A DNA stretch of 64,000 bases, taken from Frankia sp. AgB1.9. GTDB lineage: Bacteria > Actinomycetota > Actinomycetes > Frankiales > Frankiaceae. Location: positions 35,933-99,932 of the forward strand of contig NZ_JADWYX010000023.1 of the NCBI RefSeq assembly GCF_016786355.1. Direction: 5' to 3'. The translations under genes and the position numbers were made by a program. The notes under the pieces are model-generated. The model was given only the letters and a program-made list of their open reading frames with translations, did not search any database and was not told where the DNA came from. Shown piece by piece: positions 11,370 to 20,525 of this stretch. Numbering within the stretch: the first letter of the stretch is position 1; every line of letters begins with the position of its first letter.

Positions 11370-12086
11370 TCAGGCGCCAGCCGCCGGCGGCTCGGCCACG
11401 CGGATGCGGACGCAGCGGAACTGGGCTGGCGCGTCCTCGAGCACCCGGCGGCGCGGGTCGGGGACTGTCAGGAACGGGTCGGCGACCAGCGATCGCAGCG
11501 GCGCGAGCCGTGCGTCCTGGAGAACCTGCCCGACCGCTCGCCGCTCGCCACCGACGATCACGGCGGCGAGCCCGGGGACCGCGGGCAGCAGCAACCCGGC
11601 GGCTGTGTCCGCGGCCGCGCCGAGCGCCACTCGGACCTGCCCCTCGCGGCGGCGGGCGAACCGCTGCTGCGACCAGCCGCCCGCGGAGCTGCGCCCGTGG
11701 ACCTGCCGGGAGCCGACCTTCGAGGCCACCAGGCGCTCGCCTTCGAACACCCCGGCCGCATACCCGCCCAGCCGAACCAGCAGCACGCCGACCCGTCGCT
11801 CGACGCCAGCGTGCGCGGCCAGTGCCGCCCCGGGTGTCGCGCCCGGCTCGACGGTCAGGGGCGGAAGGGGGACCTGGCAGTCGGCGACGGCGCCGTCCGC
11901 GGCGGTGGCGATGATCGTCACCGGCGACATCGTCCAGGTCAGCGAACCGTGTCGCTCGGCGAACCGGTCCAGCCAGCCGGCCACCCGCTCGGGCGCGACG
12001 TTCACCCAGCGCCCGCCGCCGGCGGCGGGAAGTCCAGGGCTCACTGCCACATCTTGACCGACCAGCACCAGGGCCGTGCCGGCCAC
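11370..12086 (-). CDS. acVLRF1-family peptidyl-tRNA hydrolase (Vms1-like release factor)
   Basis: A 238-residue protein with the actinobacterial VLRF1 signature: a divergent eRF1-like central domain including SSAGGWSQQRFARRR (about residues 133-147). The Q-Q-R motif corresponds to the catalytic glutamine loop of the Vms1/ANKZF1 nucleases that release peptidyl-tRNA from stalled 60S subunits. Flanking blocks are WLDRFAERHG, FEGERLVASKVGSRQVHG and a C-terminal FLTVPDPRRRVLEDAP segment. It probably acts in ribosome rescue by hydrolysing peptidyl-tRNA; this rests on family knowledge. It lies alone between gaps. The start is GTG 12086, without a strong ribosome site, so the first ~20 residues are uncertain. 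Confidence 0.8.
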   Translation of the reverse strand: MAGTALVLVGQDVAVSPGLPAAGGGRWVNVAPERVAGWLDRFAERHGSLTWTMSPVTIIATAADGAVADCQVPLPPLTVEPGATPGAALAAHAGVERRVGVLLVRLGGYAAGVFEGERLVASKVGSRQVHGRSSAGGWSQQRFARRREGQVRVALGAAADTAAGLLLPAVPGLAAVIVGGERRAVGQVLQDARLAPLRSLVADPFLTVPDPRRRVLEDAPAQFRCVRIRVAEPPAAGA

Positions 12087-12284
12087 CTGCCTGGACCGCG
12101 ACCTGTCAAGCTGTCGAATTGTCCTATTTTTGTGGTGGACGGGACTTTCGACTCATAGTCTTCGCCTGAAATCGCCACCGGATCACAGGGCGTCGGACGT
12201 CACGGGAACTGTCCCCTTTGGTCGCGCACCAGTCGAACGCTGAGGCGCACCACCCGCTCGACCGCGACGCCGGGGCGGGGACGT

Positions 12285-13334
12285 ATGGGTCACGGAAATG
12301 GCAGCGGCACCGCCGACCGGCAGTCTGGCCGGCCCTGGCGGCAGGACGGCGCGCGTGAAGGCGCCCCCGGTCGCCCACTGGGCGCGGCCTCAGCCAGCCG
12401 CGCCCGGGGTTATCGAGCCGGCCCCGATCCGGACATCGAGGTCTGGGACGCCGAGATCGTCGACGAGCCGTGGGATCCGGCCGTCGCCCGCTCCGCCGAG
12501 GACGTCGAGATCATCGACGCCGCCAAACTGGACGCGATCGCCCAACGGCTGCGCGCCGCCGCCGGACCCGTGGCCGACGAACCCGTCGCCGGCCGCCCGC
12601 CCCAGCCGGGCACCGATCATCCGACGCCACACCCGACGCCACCGGCCGCGGCGACGGGCCCGGTCCCGCGCCCGGCCGCGGCGACGGTTCGGCGGCGGCA
12701 TCGACCGCGACCGGCCTGGCGGACCGGGCTTGAGCGTCTGACCGCACAGGTGACGGTGATGGCGGCCCCGAGCCGCCTCGGGCGTGTCCTTCCGGCCCAC
12801 GGGACGCATGGCCGTCGCATCGGGCGGGCTCCGCTGGCTGCCGTGGCCGGCGCCGTGGTGCTGCTGCTGGTGGTGGCGGCCCTCGCGATCGTCCTTTTCG
12901 GCCACCATTCCGGCTCCCGGACCGGCGCCACCGAGGGACGTGGCAGCGCCGGGCAGACCGGCGGCGTCAACCTGGCGCCGGGTGGCCTCGCACTCGCCGA
13001 CGGCCCGGGAAGCCTGGCCGGTGACGGTGCTGGTGCCGGTGCCGGCGGGAGCGGACCGGTCGGCGGGCAGGGCGCCGAGCAGGTGTCGGGCGTCCAGGCC
13101 GAACCCGTGCAGGGCCTGGGCGTGGGCGCGACCCCCGACCTCGCCACCACGCCGACGCCCGATGTCGCCCGGACCACCGCTGGATCGACGGCCGGCGCCT
13201 CGGCCCGTCCGTCGTCCGGCGCCAGTGCCGCGCCGCCCTCGTCGCCGGGGGCCACGCCGACCGCTCCACGGTGCTACCGGGGCGGCCCGATCACGACGCT
13301 CCTGCTCGCCGTCGTGGGCGTGCGCCCCTGCTGA
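12285..13334 (+). CDS. Single-pass membrane protein of unknown function
   Basis: A 349-residue protein not recognised by family. Residues 1-155 are hydrophilic and Pro/Arg-rich with an acidic patch (PDPDIEVWDAEIVDEPWD and AEDVEIIDAAKLDAIAQRL). One clear membrane segment (about 181-206, LAAVAGAVVLLLVVAALAIVLF) follows. The outer part is a Gly/Ala/Ser/Pro-rich low-complexity tail ending in a short segment with two cysteines (RCYRGGP and VGVRPC). The topology suggests a cytoplasmic N-terminus and a cell-wall-exposed C-terminus. The start is ATG 12285 behind a GGGG stretch. Confidence 0.6.
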   Translation: MGHGNGSGTADRQSGRPWRQDGAREGAPGRPLGAASASRARGYRAGPDPDIEVWDAEIVDEPWDPAVARSAEDVEIIDAAKLDAIAQRLRAAAGPVADEPVAGRPPQPGTDHPTPHPTPPAAATGPVPRPAAATVRRRHRPRPAWRTGLERLTAQVTVMAAPSRLGRVLPAHGTHGRRIGRAPLAAVAGAVVLLLVVAALAIVLFGHHSGSRTGATEGRGSAGQTGGVNLAPGGLALADGPGSLAGDGAGAGAGGSGPVGGQGAEQVSGVQAEPVQGLGVGATPDLATTPTPDVARTTAGSTAGASARPSSGASAAPPSSPGATPTAPRCYRGGPITTLLLAVVGVRPC

Positions 13335-13391
13335 ACCGCCAAGCTGACCCAACCGGGCTAAGAGAGCCGCCTCGCTGCTGGCAGCCGGAAC

Positions 13392-14441
13392 TCAGAACGG
13401 CGGGATCCGCGCCGCGAGGTCGCGGAGATAGCTGTGCATCCCGTCGTAGGCGGCGACCGGCGGCAGGTAGGCCTTGGCGATCTTGGCAAGCGCGCTGTAG
13501 TTGACGTCGACCACGTTGGCCAGCGGGGCCTCGCTGATCTGGCTGAGCAGTTGATAACTGTCGAGCGTCTCCAGCCCGTACAGCTCCGACATCCAGGTGA
13601 CCATCTCCACCTGGCCGATCCGCCAGGCGTCCTCCAACGGCCGGCTGGAGCCGACGGTGATGAAGTGCGTGTCGCTTTCCAGCCGCGGCCAGAGTGGCGC
13701 CCGGCCTTTGACGAGTTCCACGATCAGCGTCACGTCCATCGCGCCTTCTACAGCCGTGCCGCAGGCCTCGCCCTCACCCTGCCGGTAGTGCCCATCTCCG
13801 ATCGAGAACAGCGCCCCATCGACGTTGACTCCGAGATAGCAGGTCGCACCGGCCCGCATTTCCGGGGTGTCCATGTTCCCGCCAAACCGGTCCGGGACCA
13901 GCGCCGATCTCGCCTCCATCGCGGCCGGTGCTACTCCGACGGTGCCCAGCATGGGCGACATCGGCAGATCAACCTGGAAGTCGCTGGACAGGGCGGTGAA
14001 CGTGACCGTGCTCTTCGCCTGGTCGACCTCGTAGATCCAGGTCCGTTCCGGCAACGGCGGCGCGAGCGTGGCGGTGCGGTCCGTGCCGGTCAGGCCCCCG
14101 AAGAACGGGATCGTCGTCGACGCGCCCCAGCCGCGGGACGGGGTGAGCTCGACCAGGTGCAGCACGAGCGTGTCGCCGGGTTCGGCGCCCACGACATAGA
14201 ACGGCCCAGTCTGCGGGTTGACGAACGGCATCGTCAGCGAACTGCTCGGCAGGTCGGAGGTCGTGCGCAGGCGTCCGCCGAACGCGTCCTCGGTCCACAG
14301 CCGCAGCACGGTGCCCGGCTTCACCGTCCGGATCGGGGCCACCCCGCCGAAGGTCCACGCGAACTGCGCGGGCTCCGGCCGGAACTCGACGACCTCCACG
14401 GTCGGCCTCCCTGCGTCCAGGCGCCCCGCCTCCGGTGGCAT
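13392..14441 (-). CDS. Acetamidase/formamidase family protein
   Basis: FmdA_AmdA family enzyme (349 residues), predicted to hydrolyse short-chain amides such as acetamide or formamide to ammonia and the acid. Visible family blocks are GTVLRLWTEDAFGG, NPQTGPFYVVGAEPGDTLVLHLVEL, PFFGGLTGT, PMSPMLGTVGVAP, GGNMDTPEM, CYLGVNVDGALFSIGDGHYRQGEGEACGTAVE and DTHFITVGSSR. The HYRQGEGE block includes the acidic metal-binding residues. The start at 14441 is uncertain by a few codons. It is convergent with the upstream membrane protein and divergent from the AlkZ-like gene. Confidence 0.85.
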   Translation of the reverse strand: MPPEAGRLDAGRPTVEVVEFRPEPAQFAWTFGGVAPIRTVKPGTVLRLWTEDAFGGRLRTTSDLPSSSLTMPFVNPQTGPFYVVGAEPGDTLVLHLVELTPSRGWGASTTIPFFGGLTGTDRTATLAPPLPERTWIYEVDQAKSTVTFTALSSDFQVDLPMSPMLGTVGVAPAAMEARSALVPDRFGGNMDTPEMRAGATCYLGVNVDGALFSIGDGHYRQGEGEACGTAVEGAMDVTLIVELVKGRAPLWPRLESDTHFITVGSSRPLEDAWRIGQVEMVTWMSELYGLETLDSYQLLSQISEAPLANVVDVNYSALAKIAKAYLPPVAAYDGMHSYLRDLAARIPPF

Positions 14442-14603
14442 CCGGCCAGCTCGGCAGCGCCCGCCCGAATCTAGGACTCCGCCGTTACGGTCCCGCTACG
14501 AACTTCCCAATGGCGGGCGCTCCGGCGCGGGTTCAGCGGTCGGTCCGGATGGACCGACGGTCGCCGGGCCGCCGGTTCTGTCGGGGGTGCACGGCATGCT
14601 GGC

Positions 14604-15857
14604 GTGGTGATCCCATCGGACGTCGCGATGCGGCGAGTGGCCGCGCAGCTGCTGGCCAGCCCGCTGCCGGCCCGGCCCACGGCCGCGCAGCGGGTGCAGA
14701 CCGTCGTCCAGGTCGTCGGGCAGGTGCTCGCGGTGCAGGCGCAGGACCTGCGCGGGCTGCGCCTCGCCATCCGGTCCAGGGCCGCCGGGCTGACCGTCGC
14801 GGACGTCGACCGTGCCTTCGCCGAACGCCGACTCGTCGTGACCTGGCTGAACCGGGGCACCCTGCACCTGGTCCGGGCCGAGGACTACGGCTGGCTGCAC
14901 GCGCTGACCGCGTCCCGCCAGGAGGTGAACGTCCGCCGCCGGCTTGGCGAGGAGGGCGTGTCGCCCGCCGAGGCCGAGCGCGGCGTCGCTCTCGTCGAAC
15001 GGGCGCTGGCCGACGACGGCCCACTGTCGCGGGCCCAGCTTCGGGACCGGCTCGCCGCTGCTGGTGTCCCGGTCGTCGGGCAGGCGCTCATCCACATCCT
15101 GGGACTGGCGAGCCTGCGCGGGCTGCTGGTCCGCGGCCCGATCGTCGGTTCCGATCAGGCCTACGTCCTGGTCCGCGACTGGCTCGGCACGGCGGCCGAG
15201 ACCTCGGTGGCCGTGACCCCGGTGGCCGTGACCTCGGTGGCAGTCGACGCGGCGCCGCTGGCCGGCGTCGGTGACTCCTGGACGCCAGTGCCCGTGGCGG
15301 ACGAGGCAGGCGGATCCGAGAGCGACCGCGACACGGTGTTGGCGCGACTCACGGTGCGTTATCTCGCCGCTCACGGCCCGGCCGGCGACCGCGATCTGGC
15401 GGCCTGGTCCGGCCTGCCGCTGACCGACGCGCGGCGTGGGCTGGCCCTCGCCGCCAGCTCCGGCCGAACCGAGCCGGCCGGCGCCGGTCTGGCGGACCTG
15501 GCTGGCCGCCCGCACGGTCTGGGCGACGTGCCCTGGGACGAGGTAAGCCCGGATTCTCTGCCCACTCGGCTGCTCGGCCCGTTCGATCCGATCCTGCACG
15601 GCTGGGCGGCCCGCGAGTGGGTGACCGGGCCGTACCGCTCGATCGTCACCGTCAATGGCATCTTCCGGGCCATTGCCCTCGTGGCTGGCCGGGCGGCGGG
15701 CACCTGGACGATGCCGGCGGGCCAGGTGAGCCTCGCGATGTTCGAGCCGCTGCCCGCGGCCGTCGAGCTGGCCCTGCGGGCGGAATCGGCCGACGTCCAA
15801 CGTTTCTTCGCTGCCGGCCCGGGCCCGGCTGCCGGCGATCCGCCCGGGGCCCGCTGA
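14604..15857 (+). CDS. Winged-helix DNA-binding protein, AlkZ/YcaQ (HTH_42) superfamily
   Basis: A 417-residue member of the HTH_42 superfamily, made of tandem winged helices. It carries the QAQD segment at residues 45-48, corresponding to the Q-x-Q catalytic motif of AlkZ, a DNA glycosylase that repairs bulky alkylation and interstrand cross-links in Streptomyces. Other family landmarks are RGTLHLVRAEDYGWLHAL, GRPHGLGDVPWDE, LLGPFDPILHGW and VTVNGIFRAIALVAGRAAGTW. Base-excision repair of bulky adducts is therefore plausible but unproven. Start GTG 14604. A branched hairpin follows the stop. Confidence 0.78.
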   Translation: MVIPSDVAMRRVAAQLLASPLPARPTAAQRVQTVVQVVGQVLAVQAQDLRGLRLAIRSRAAGLTVADVDRAFAERRLVVTWLNRGTLHLVRAEDYGWLHALTASRQEVNVRRRLGEEGVSPAEAERGVALVERALADDGPLSRAQLRDRLAAAGVPVVGQALIHILGLASLRGLLVRGPIVGSDQAYVLVRDWLGTAAETSVAVTPVAVTSVAVDAAPLAGVGDSWTPVPVADEAGGSESDRDTVLARLTVRYLAAHGPAGDRDLAAWSGLPLTDARRGLALAASSGRTEPAGAGLADLAGRPHGLGDVPWDEVSPDSLPTRLLGPFDPILHGWAAREWVTGPYRSIVTVNGIFRAIALVAGRAAGTWTMPAGQVSLAMFEPLPAAVELALRAESADVQRFFAAGPGPAAGDPPGAR

Positions 15858-15894
15858 CCCAGGGGCCTCCCGGTGGGGGTGCGTCTGCACCGGG

Positions 15895-15957
15895 GGTGGC
15901 GGCCCTACTACCGACGGCCGCAACCGTCGGCACCTTGGGGCGGTCTTGGCCGCCACC
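15895..15957 (+). terminator. Branched hairpin after the AlkZ-like gene
   Basis: GGTGGCGGCC (15895-15904) pairs with GGCCGCCACC (15948-15957) and encloses a second stem CCGACGG/CCGTCGG (15911-15930). There is no T-tract. It is the likely end of the preceding transcript. Confidence 0.5.
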
Positions 15958-16126
15958 TCGCGGCCAGTCGTCGGCCCACCAGTAGGGTGCGGCCCTGAGG
16001 TTACCGCCCATACAGGGTGTTACCGACCCAGCGTCATTTCCTGTCCGATACCGGGACGTGGTCCTCCCTGCTGCCGGATGGGCCTGGCGCCGGCCAGCGC
16101 CGGCGTCTCGGAACGAGGAGGCCGGT

Positions 16127-17449
16127 GTGCGCTCTGAGTCGATGGTCGACATGCATGCGGGAGGCCGGCCGCTGAGCCGGATGGACCGCTACATGCTCGA
16201 TTTCCAGCGGGCCCATCCGTCCCGGCCGGTCAGCGTCACCTGCTACCTGCTGCGCGTGTCCGGCGCGCCGGATCTCGACGCGGTGCGGGCCGCGGTGCTG
16301 GAGCGCGTCGAGGCGTTTCCCGCGCTCACCGAGCGCCTGGTCGAACGCCGTGGCCGCGCCCCGCGCTGGGAGCCGGGCGGCGGGATCGACGTGGCCAGCC
16401 AGGTGCGGGAGTACCGGCTGCCGGTGGACGCGACCGAGGACGACCTGAGGGCGATGGCCGCGCGGCTGTCCTCGATGGTGACGCCACTGGACCGGCCGGC
16501 GTGGGAGGTCGGCCTGGTCACCAGCCCCGGCGCCGATGATGTCCACGTCTTCTTCCGTTCCAGCCACGTCTGGGTGGACGGCCTGTCGCAGACCCGAGTG
16601 CTGACCTGCCTGTTCGGCGACCAGACGGCGCCAGCGCCCTGGGTGCGTAACGGGAGGCTGACGGCCCGCACGCTGGCGTCGGCCGCGGTGCGCCAGGCCA
16701 CCACCTGGTCTGGGCCGTCCGGTGCGCCCGCGGCCCTCACCGAGCCGAGCGACGGGACCTGCACCGTGCACTGGGCGCATACCGACATCGAGCGGCTGCG
16801 CGCGCTCGGCAAGGCCTACGGAGGCTCCGTCAACGACGTCTACCTGGTCACCGTGGGCGGGGCGCTCGGCGCCTGGTCGGCTCCAGTGGGCGGGCGGCCG
16901 GTGCAGGCGGTGCTCTCGGTCAGCACTCGGCGGCCCGCGGAGCGAGCCGTGCTCGGCAACGCCTTCGTGGCCACCCGAGTCGCATTGCCGACAGAGCCCG
17001 CCCCCGCGTCCGAGCGGTTCGCGATGATGCGCGAGCAGACCTCGTACTACAAGGGGGACTCGAACGCGGCCCTCGCCGAGCGCTTCTGGTCTGACCGGGT
17101 GCCCAGCCGTTTCGGGCACGCGACGATCGGTGGCGGTCAGGAGCTCCGCCGGGCCGCGGTCAACACGACGAACCTGGGCCCGATTCCCGGGCCGCTGACG
17201 GTCGCCGGAGCCCCGGTCACCGCTGCGCTGCCGGTGCCGGCCGTGCGCGAGGGGCGCCGGCAGGTGCTCGTCACGCTTGGTGGCCTGGGACGGACGGCCA
17301 CCGTCGGCTTCACCGTGCCGGCGCCACGCGGCGCCGAGCTGGCCGGTCTGTGGCTGACGGAGATCGAGAACCTGGAGCGCGCCGCCGGCATCGTCCCGGT
17401 ACCGGACCAGCACCTGCCTACGCTGGCTGGCGGGCTGGAGCCCCGCTGA
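16127..17449 (+). CDS. Wax ester synthase/diacylglycerol acyltransferase (WS/DGAT) family protein
   Basis: A condensation-fold acyltransferase of the WES_acyltransf plus DUF1298 layout, 440 residues, which would transfer acyl-CoA chains to diacylglycerol or long-chain alcohols to make storage lipid. N-terminal block PLSRMDRYMLDFQ; active-site block SSHVWVDGLS, where the usual HHxxxDG is reduced to a single His (HxxxDG, still the catalytic arrangement); C-terminal NTTNLGPIPGPLTVAGAPV. The start is GTG 16127 because GAGGAGG lies five bases upstream. It is followed after 107 bases by an MFS exporter in the same orientation, so the two may be co-expressed. Confidence 0.82.
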   Translation: MRSESMVDMHAGGRPLSRMDRYMLDFQRAHPSRPVSVTCYLLRVSGAPDLDAVRAAVLERVEAFPALTERLVERRGRAPRWEPGGGIDVASQVREYRLPVDATEDDLRAMAARLSSMVTPLDRPAWEVGLVTSPGADDVHVFFRSSHVWVDGLSQTRVLTCLFGDQTAPAPWVRNGRLTARTLASAAVRQATTWSGPSGAPAALTEPSDGTCTVHWAHTDIERLRALGKAYGGSVNDVYLVTVGGALGAWSAPVGGRPVQAVLSVSTRRPAERAVLGNAFVATRVALPTEPAPASERFAMMREQTSYYKGDSNAALAERFWSDRVPSRFGHATIGGGQELRRAAVNTTNLGPIPGPLTVAGAPVTAALPVPAVREGRRQVLVTLGGLGRTATVGFTVPAPRGAELAGLWLTEIENLERAAGIVPVPDQHLPTLAGGLEPR

Positions 17450-17556
17450 TCCGGATGGGGCGCTGGTCGGCCGGTTCTGTCCCGGTTTGAGCCACCTGCG
17501 AGTATCCGAGGGGCGGGACCGACCGTTCTGCGCCGCTTGTCGAGGAGGGACGGGAC

Positions 17557-19068
17557 GTGGTCGTGGAGTCCAGAATGGCGGGGTCCACGGCGACGAAGGC
17601 CGACGCAATGGAGTCGAGAGCGGTGGATCCCGGCCTGGTGGAGTCCAGCGCGGGCGAGGTGGCGGGCAAGACCGCGCGGTTCGGCCCGAGCGCGCAGTAC
17701 GCGCTGTTGGCGGGCCCGCTGCTGACGATGCTCGACTCGTCGATCGTCAACGTGGCCGTCGAGCCGATCTCCCGCCAGACCCACACGGCGCTGCCGACGG
17801 TTCAGTGGATCATCAGCGGCTACCTGCTCGCCCTCGGCGCCGGGCTCGCGCTCACCTCGTATCTCGCCCGGCGTTTCGGCACCATTCCCGCCTACACCGG
17901 CTTCCTCGCCGCGTTCACCGTGACGTCGGCGCTGTGCGCGGCCGCGCCGGGCGCGGGCACTCTCATCGCCGCCCGGGTGCTGCAGGGCCTGGCCGGGGCG
18001 CCGCTCGTCCCGCTGGCGATGTCGATGCTGCTCGGTGGATCCGGCGGGGCGAAGAGCCGGATGTCCCCGGCGGCCGGCATCCTGCTCTTCCTCGGCCCTG
18101 CGCTGGGCCCGAGCCTCGGCGGCCTGCTGCTGGGCGCCGTGAGCGGCGGGGACGGCTGGCGGGTGCTGTTCCTGATCAACGTGCCGATCGGCGCGCTGGC
18201 CATCGCCGCGGCCCGCCGGCTGCCGGCCGGTGTCAGCCCCCCGCCGCAGCCCGCCGCCCGGCCCGACCCGGTCGGACTGCTCCTGCTCGTCGCGGGGCTG
18301 GTCGGCGTGCTCTACGGCGTCGACCGCATCACCCGGGGCTCGTGGACACCGCCCATGACCTGGGGGCCGGTGATCGGTGGCGTGGCCGTCCTCGTTCTTT
18401 ACACGCTGCGGTCGCGCAGCGTGGAGCACCCCGCGCTCGACCTCTCGATCCTGCGCGACCGCAGCGTGGCACTGGCGTTCACGCTGTGTGGGACGGCGTC
18501 GGTCGCGGCGTGGTCGATCGTGTTCGTCGTGCCGGTCTTCCTTGAGTCGGCGCAGGGCCACTCCGCGTTGATGACCGGCGTCGCGCTGCTGCCGCAGGGG
18601 ATCGTGACCGGGCTGAGCACGCTGGCCGGCGCGAGCGCGGGCGAGAAGATCGGCGTCCGGCCGACCGTGCTCGGCGGCTTCGCGTTGCTGGTCGTGGCGA
18701 GCGCCGGGCTGTTCGTCCTCGGCGACGAGACCCCGCTGTGGCTCACCGCGCTGATCCTCGCGGCCCGCGCGGGAGCGGTCGGCCTCACCATCACCCCGCT
18801 GGTGCTCGTGGCGACCGAGCCGTTGCGGCCGGAACAGCAGGCGGACGCGAACACCGCGTTCAACGTCGTGCAGCGCATCCTCGGGTCGTTCGGGATCGGT
18901 CTCGTCGCGACGCTGTTCACCCGCCGGGCCGCCCACGCTGGAGCGGTTCCGGCGCTGCACACGGTTGCCCTGCTCATCACGGTGCTTGCTGGCCTCTCGA
19001 CGTTCGCCGCCTTCTACCTCCCTCGGCCGCGCCGCTCAGACGACGTCAGTCCTGTCGCGCTGCACTAG
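17557..19068 (+). CDS. MFS drug/metabolite exporter, DHA2 (14-TM) family
   Basis: A 503-residue major-facilitator protein resembling EmrB/QacA proton-coupled exporters. The first ~45 residues are hydrophilic and variable; then comes LLTMLDSSIVNVAVEPI (TM1 with motif D1), QWIISGYLLALGAGLAL, LARRFGTIPAY in place of motif A, and AARVLQGLAGAPLVPLAMSMLLG, the motif C region. About 14 hydrophobic helices can be counted. The substrate is unknown. GTG 17557 follows GAGGAGG by about nine bases. The 3' end overlaps the convergent membrane-protein gene by 23 bases. Confidence 0.88.
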   Translation: MVVESRMAGSTATKADAMESRAVDPGLVESSAGEVAGKTARFGPSAQYALLAGPLLTMLDSSIVNVAVEPISRQTHTALPTVQWIISGYLLALGAGLALTSYLARRFGTIPAYTGFLAAFTVTSALCAAAPGAGTLIAARVLQGLAGAPLVPLAMSMLLGGSGGAKSRMSPAAGILLFLGPALGPSLGGLLLGAVSGGDGWRVLFLINVPIGALAIAAARRLPAGVSPPPQPAARPDPVGLLLLVAGLVGVLYGVDRITRGSWTPPMTWGPVIGGVAVLVLYTLRSRSVEHPALDLSILRDRSVALAFTLCGTASVAAWSIVFVVPVFLESAQGHSALMTGVALLPQGIVTGLSTLAGASAGEKIGVRPTVLGGFALLVVASAGLFVLGDETPLWLTALILAARAGAVGLTITPLVLVATEPLRPEQQADANTAFNVVQRILGSFGIGLVATLFTRRAAHAGAVPALHTVALLITVLAGLSTFAAFYLPRPRRSDDVSPVALH

Positions 19069-20140
19069 CGGTCGTCGGGGCGGGCGACCGGCGTAGCCGG
19101 CGCAGCGAGCGCGCGGCGAGAAGCGCGAGTGGCACCGCGACGACCAGCACGATCGTGACCTGCGTCAGGCCGAGCGTCGTCAGGGTGGAGCGAGTGGCGT
19201 CGGCGGGCGTCAGGCGCGTCCAGAGCAGACTTGCCGTCCGCGTCGCCAGCACCACCGGCGCGATCAGAGCAAGGGCCAGCGCCGAAGCCGCGCCCTGACC
19301 CGCGGACCGGCGCACGCGGCTGCTGAGATGGATGGCCGCGGCCGCCAGGAACGCGGCCGTGTAGATGGCCGGTTCGTCGACGAGGAGTCCACCGCCGAGG
19401 CGGGCGGCCGCGGCGCCGATCGTGCCGGCGAGCAGCGCGACATACGCGGCCATCCACCGCACGGGACGGCGGACTGGCGGGGCGTCGCGGTGAAGACCGG
19501 CGACCAGAGCCACCACCGGGACGACCTTGAGCAGGATCGAGGCGGCGAGCGCGCTCGCCTGGACGTCGACCGTCGGCTGACCGTCGCGCAACGTCCACGC
19601 GTCGGCGAGGACGTGCGTCGCGGCGGGCAGGACGGCGATCAGGCCCAGCCCTCGGGCGATCCGCCGGTATCCGAGCAGGACCGCGCCGAACGCGGGAATC
19701 CAGACGAACCCGGCGTTCCACTGCTCGCGCCAGCCGATGTGGATACCGAACGCGACCGGGTAGCCAGCCGGTGGCGCGAACCCGGGAATCCGGTCGTTGA
19801 CCCAAAGCTGGCTCAGCACGTTCAGCGTCGCGATGACGGCGTGGACAAGAAGTCCCGCGAGGGCGATCAGCCGGACCGCGTCCCCCCAGACCACGCTCGT
19901 GGGAGATGCTCCGGCTCCGCCCAGCCGGGAACGGACGAGGTCGACGCGCAGCCGGACAGCCAGAAGGACGACGCTGCCGACCTCGGGCCAGCTCGGCAGG
20001 GCGAACTCCGCGACGTCGGGGTCGTCGAGGTCCGTCACGCTGGACAGGAAGGTGGCGACCATGTCGTCTTCCCACAGCTGTCGGTAGCTGCGGGGGAGGA
20101 CCCTCAGCACGGCGCGGTAGCGCTGTTCGAGCGGAGTCAC
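19046..20140 (-). CDS. Polytopic membrane protein coupled to a PadR regulator
   Basis: A 364-residue protein. The N-terminal ~75 residues (TPLEQRYRAVLRVLPRSYRQLWEDDMVATFL) match the short cytoplasmic segment commonly found on membrane proteins paired with PadR regulators. About eight or nine hydrophobic helices follow, and a basic C-terminus ends the protein. Start GTG 20140 overlaps the PadR stop codon (GTGA), so translation is coupled. Function is unknown; such pairs often form stress-responsive or transport units. The 3' end overlaps the MFS gene by 23 bases on the opposite strand. Confidence 0.72.
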   Translation of the reverse strand: MTPLEQRYRAVLRVLPRSYRQLWEDDMVATFLSSVTDLDDPDVAEFALPSWPEVGSVVLLAVRLRVDLVRSRLGGAGASPTSVVWGDAVRLIALAGLLVHAVIATLNVLSQLWVNDRIPGFAPPAGYPVAFGIHIGWREQWNAGFVWIPAFGAVLLGYRRIARGLGLIAVLPAATHVLADAWTLRDGQPTVDVQASALAASILLKVVPVVALVAGLHRDAPPVRRPVRWMAAYVALLAGTIGAAAARLGGGLLVDEPAIYTAAFLAAAAIHLSSRVRRSAGQGAASALALALIAPVVLATRTASLLWTRLTPADATRSTLTTLGLTQVTIVLVVAVPLALLAARSLRRLRRSPAPTTASAARQD

Positions 20141-20487
20141 GCGGACCCACCGGTGCCCGCGGGCCGCAGCGCGCGCAGCCGTCGCGAGGCGACCTGCGCG
20201 TTGGCCTCCTGCCGGCCGGCCTCCGCCGCCAGCGCCTCGCTTCCCGGCTCGGTCAGCCGGTAGTAGCGGCGCAGCCTGCCCTGCTGGACCTCTTCCCGGT
20301 CCAGCGCGACCAGACCGTCGGCGACGAGGCGCTCCAGCACCCCATAGAGCGTGCCTACCTTGAGCTGCACCCTGCCCTGGGAGAGGTCCCTGACCTCGCC
20401 GACGATGCCGTAGCCGTGCCTGGGCGCCCCGACCAGCGCGGTCAGGACGAAGAAGGCGGGCTCGGTCATGGTTCGCCCGGTAGTCAT
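20137..20487 (-). CDS. PadR-family transcriptional regulator
   Basis: A 116-residue winged-helix regulator of the small PadR type: FFVLTALVGAPRHGYGIVGEV (recognition region), KVGTLYGVLERLVADGLVAL, RRYYRLTEPGSEAL. Its gene begins just downstream of a strong promoter that overlaps a perfect palindrome, and its stop overlaps the start of the membrane-protein gene. Autorepression of a two-gene operon, relieved by an unknown ligand, is the natural model. Start ATG 20487; an internal ATG at 20469 is possible. Confidence 0.9.
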   Translation of the reverse strand: MTTGRTMTEPAFFVLTALVGAPRHGYGIVGEVRDLSQGRVQLKVGTLYGVLERLVADGLVALDREEVQQGRLRRYYRLTEPGSEALAAEAGRQEANAQVASRRLRALRPAGTGGSA

Positions 20488-20493
20488 GGCAGA

Positions 20494-20525
20494 TATATAT
20501 CGGTTGCCAGGATATTAGGCAACCG
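20494..20525 (-). promoter_or_regulatory. Promoter and palindromic operator of the PadR operon
   Basis: Read on the minus strand, TTGCCT (-35, 20522-20517) and TATATA (-10, 20499-20494) are separated by exactly 17 bases. The PadR ATG is only six bases further, so the mRNA is essentially leaderless. A perfect palindrome CGGTTGCC-N9-GGCAACCG (20501-20525) covers the -35 box and spacer, where a bound repressor would block RNA polymerase. Confidence 0.8.

Noticed and set aside
11351..11385. A sequence resembling a tRNA D-arm (TGGTCGAGCGGTCAGGC)
   Set aside because: No anticodon or T-arm follows; it is the end of the acVLRF1 gene.
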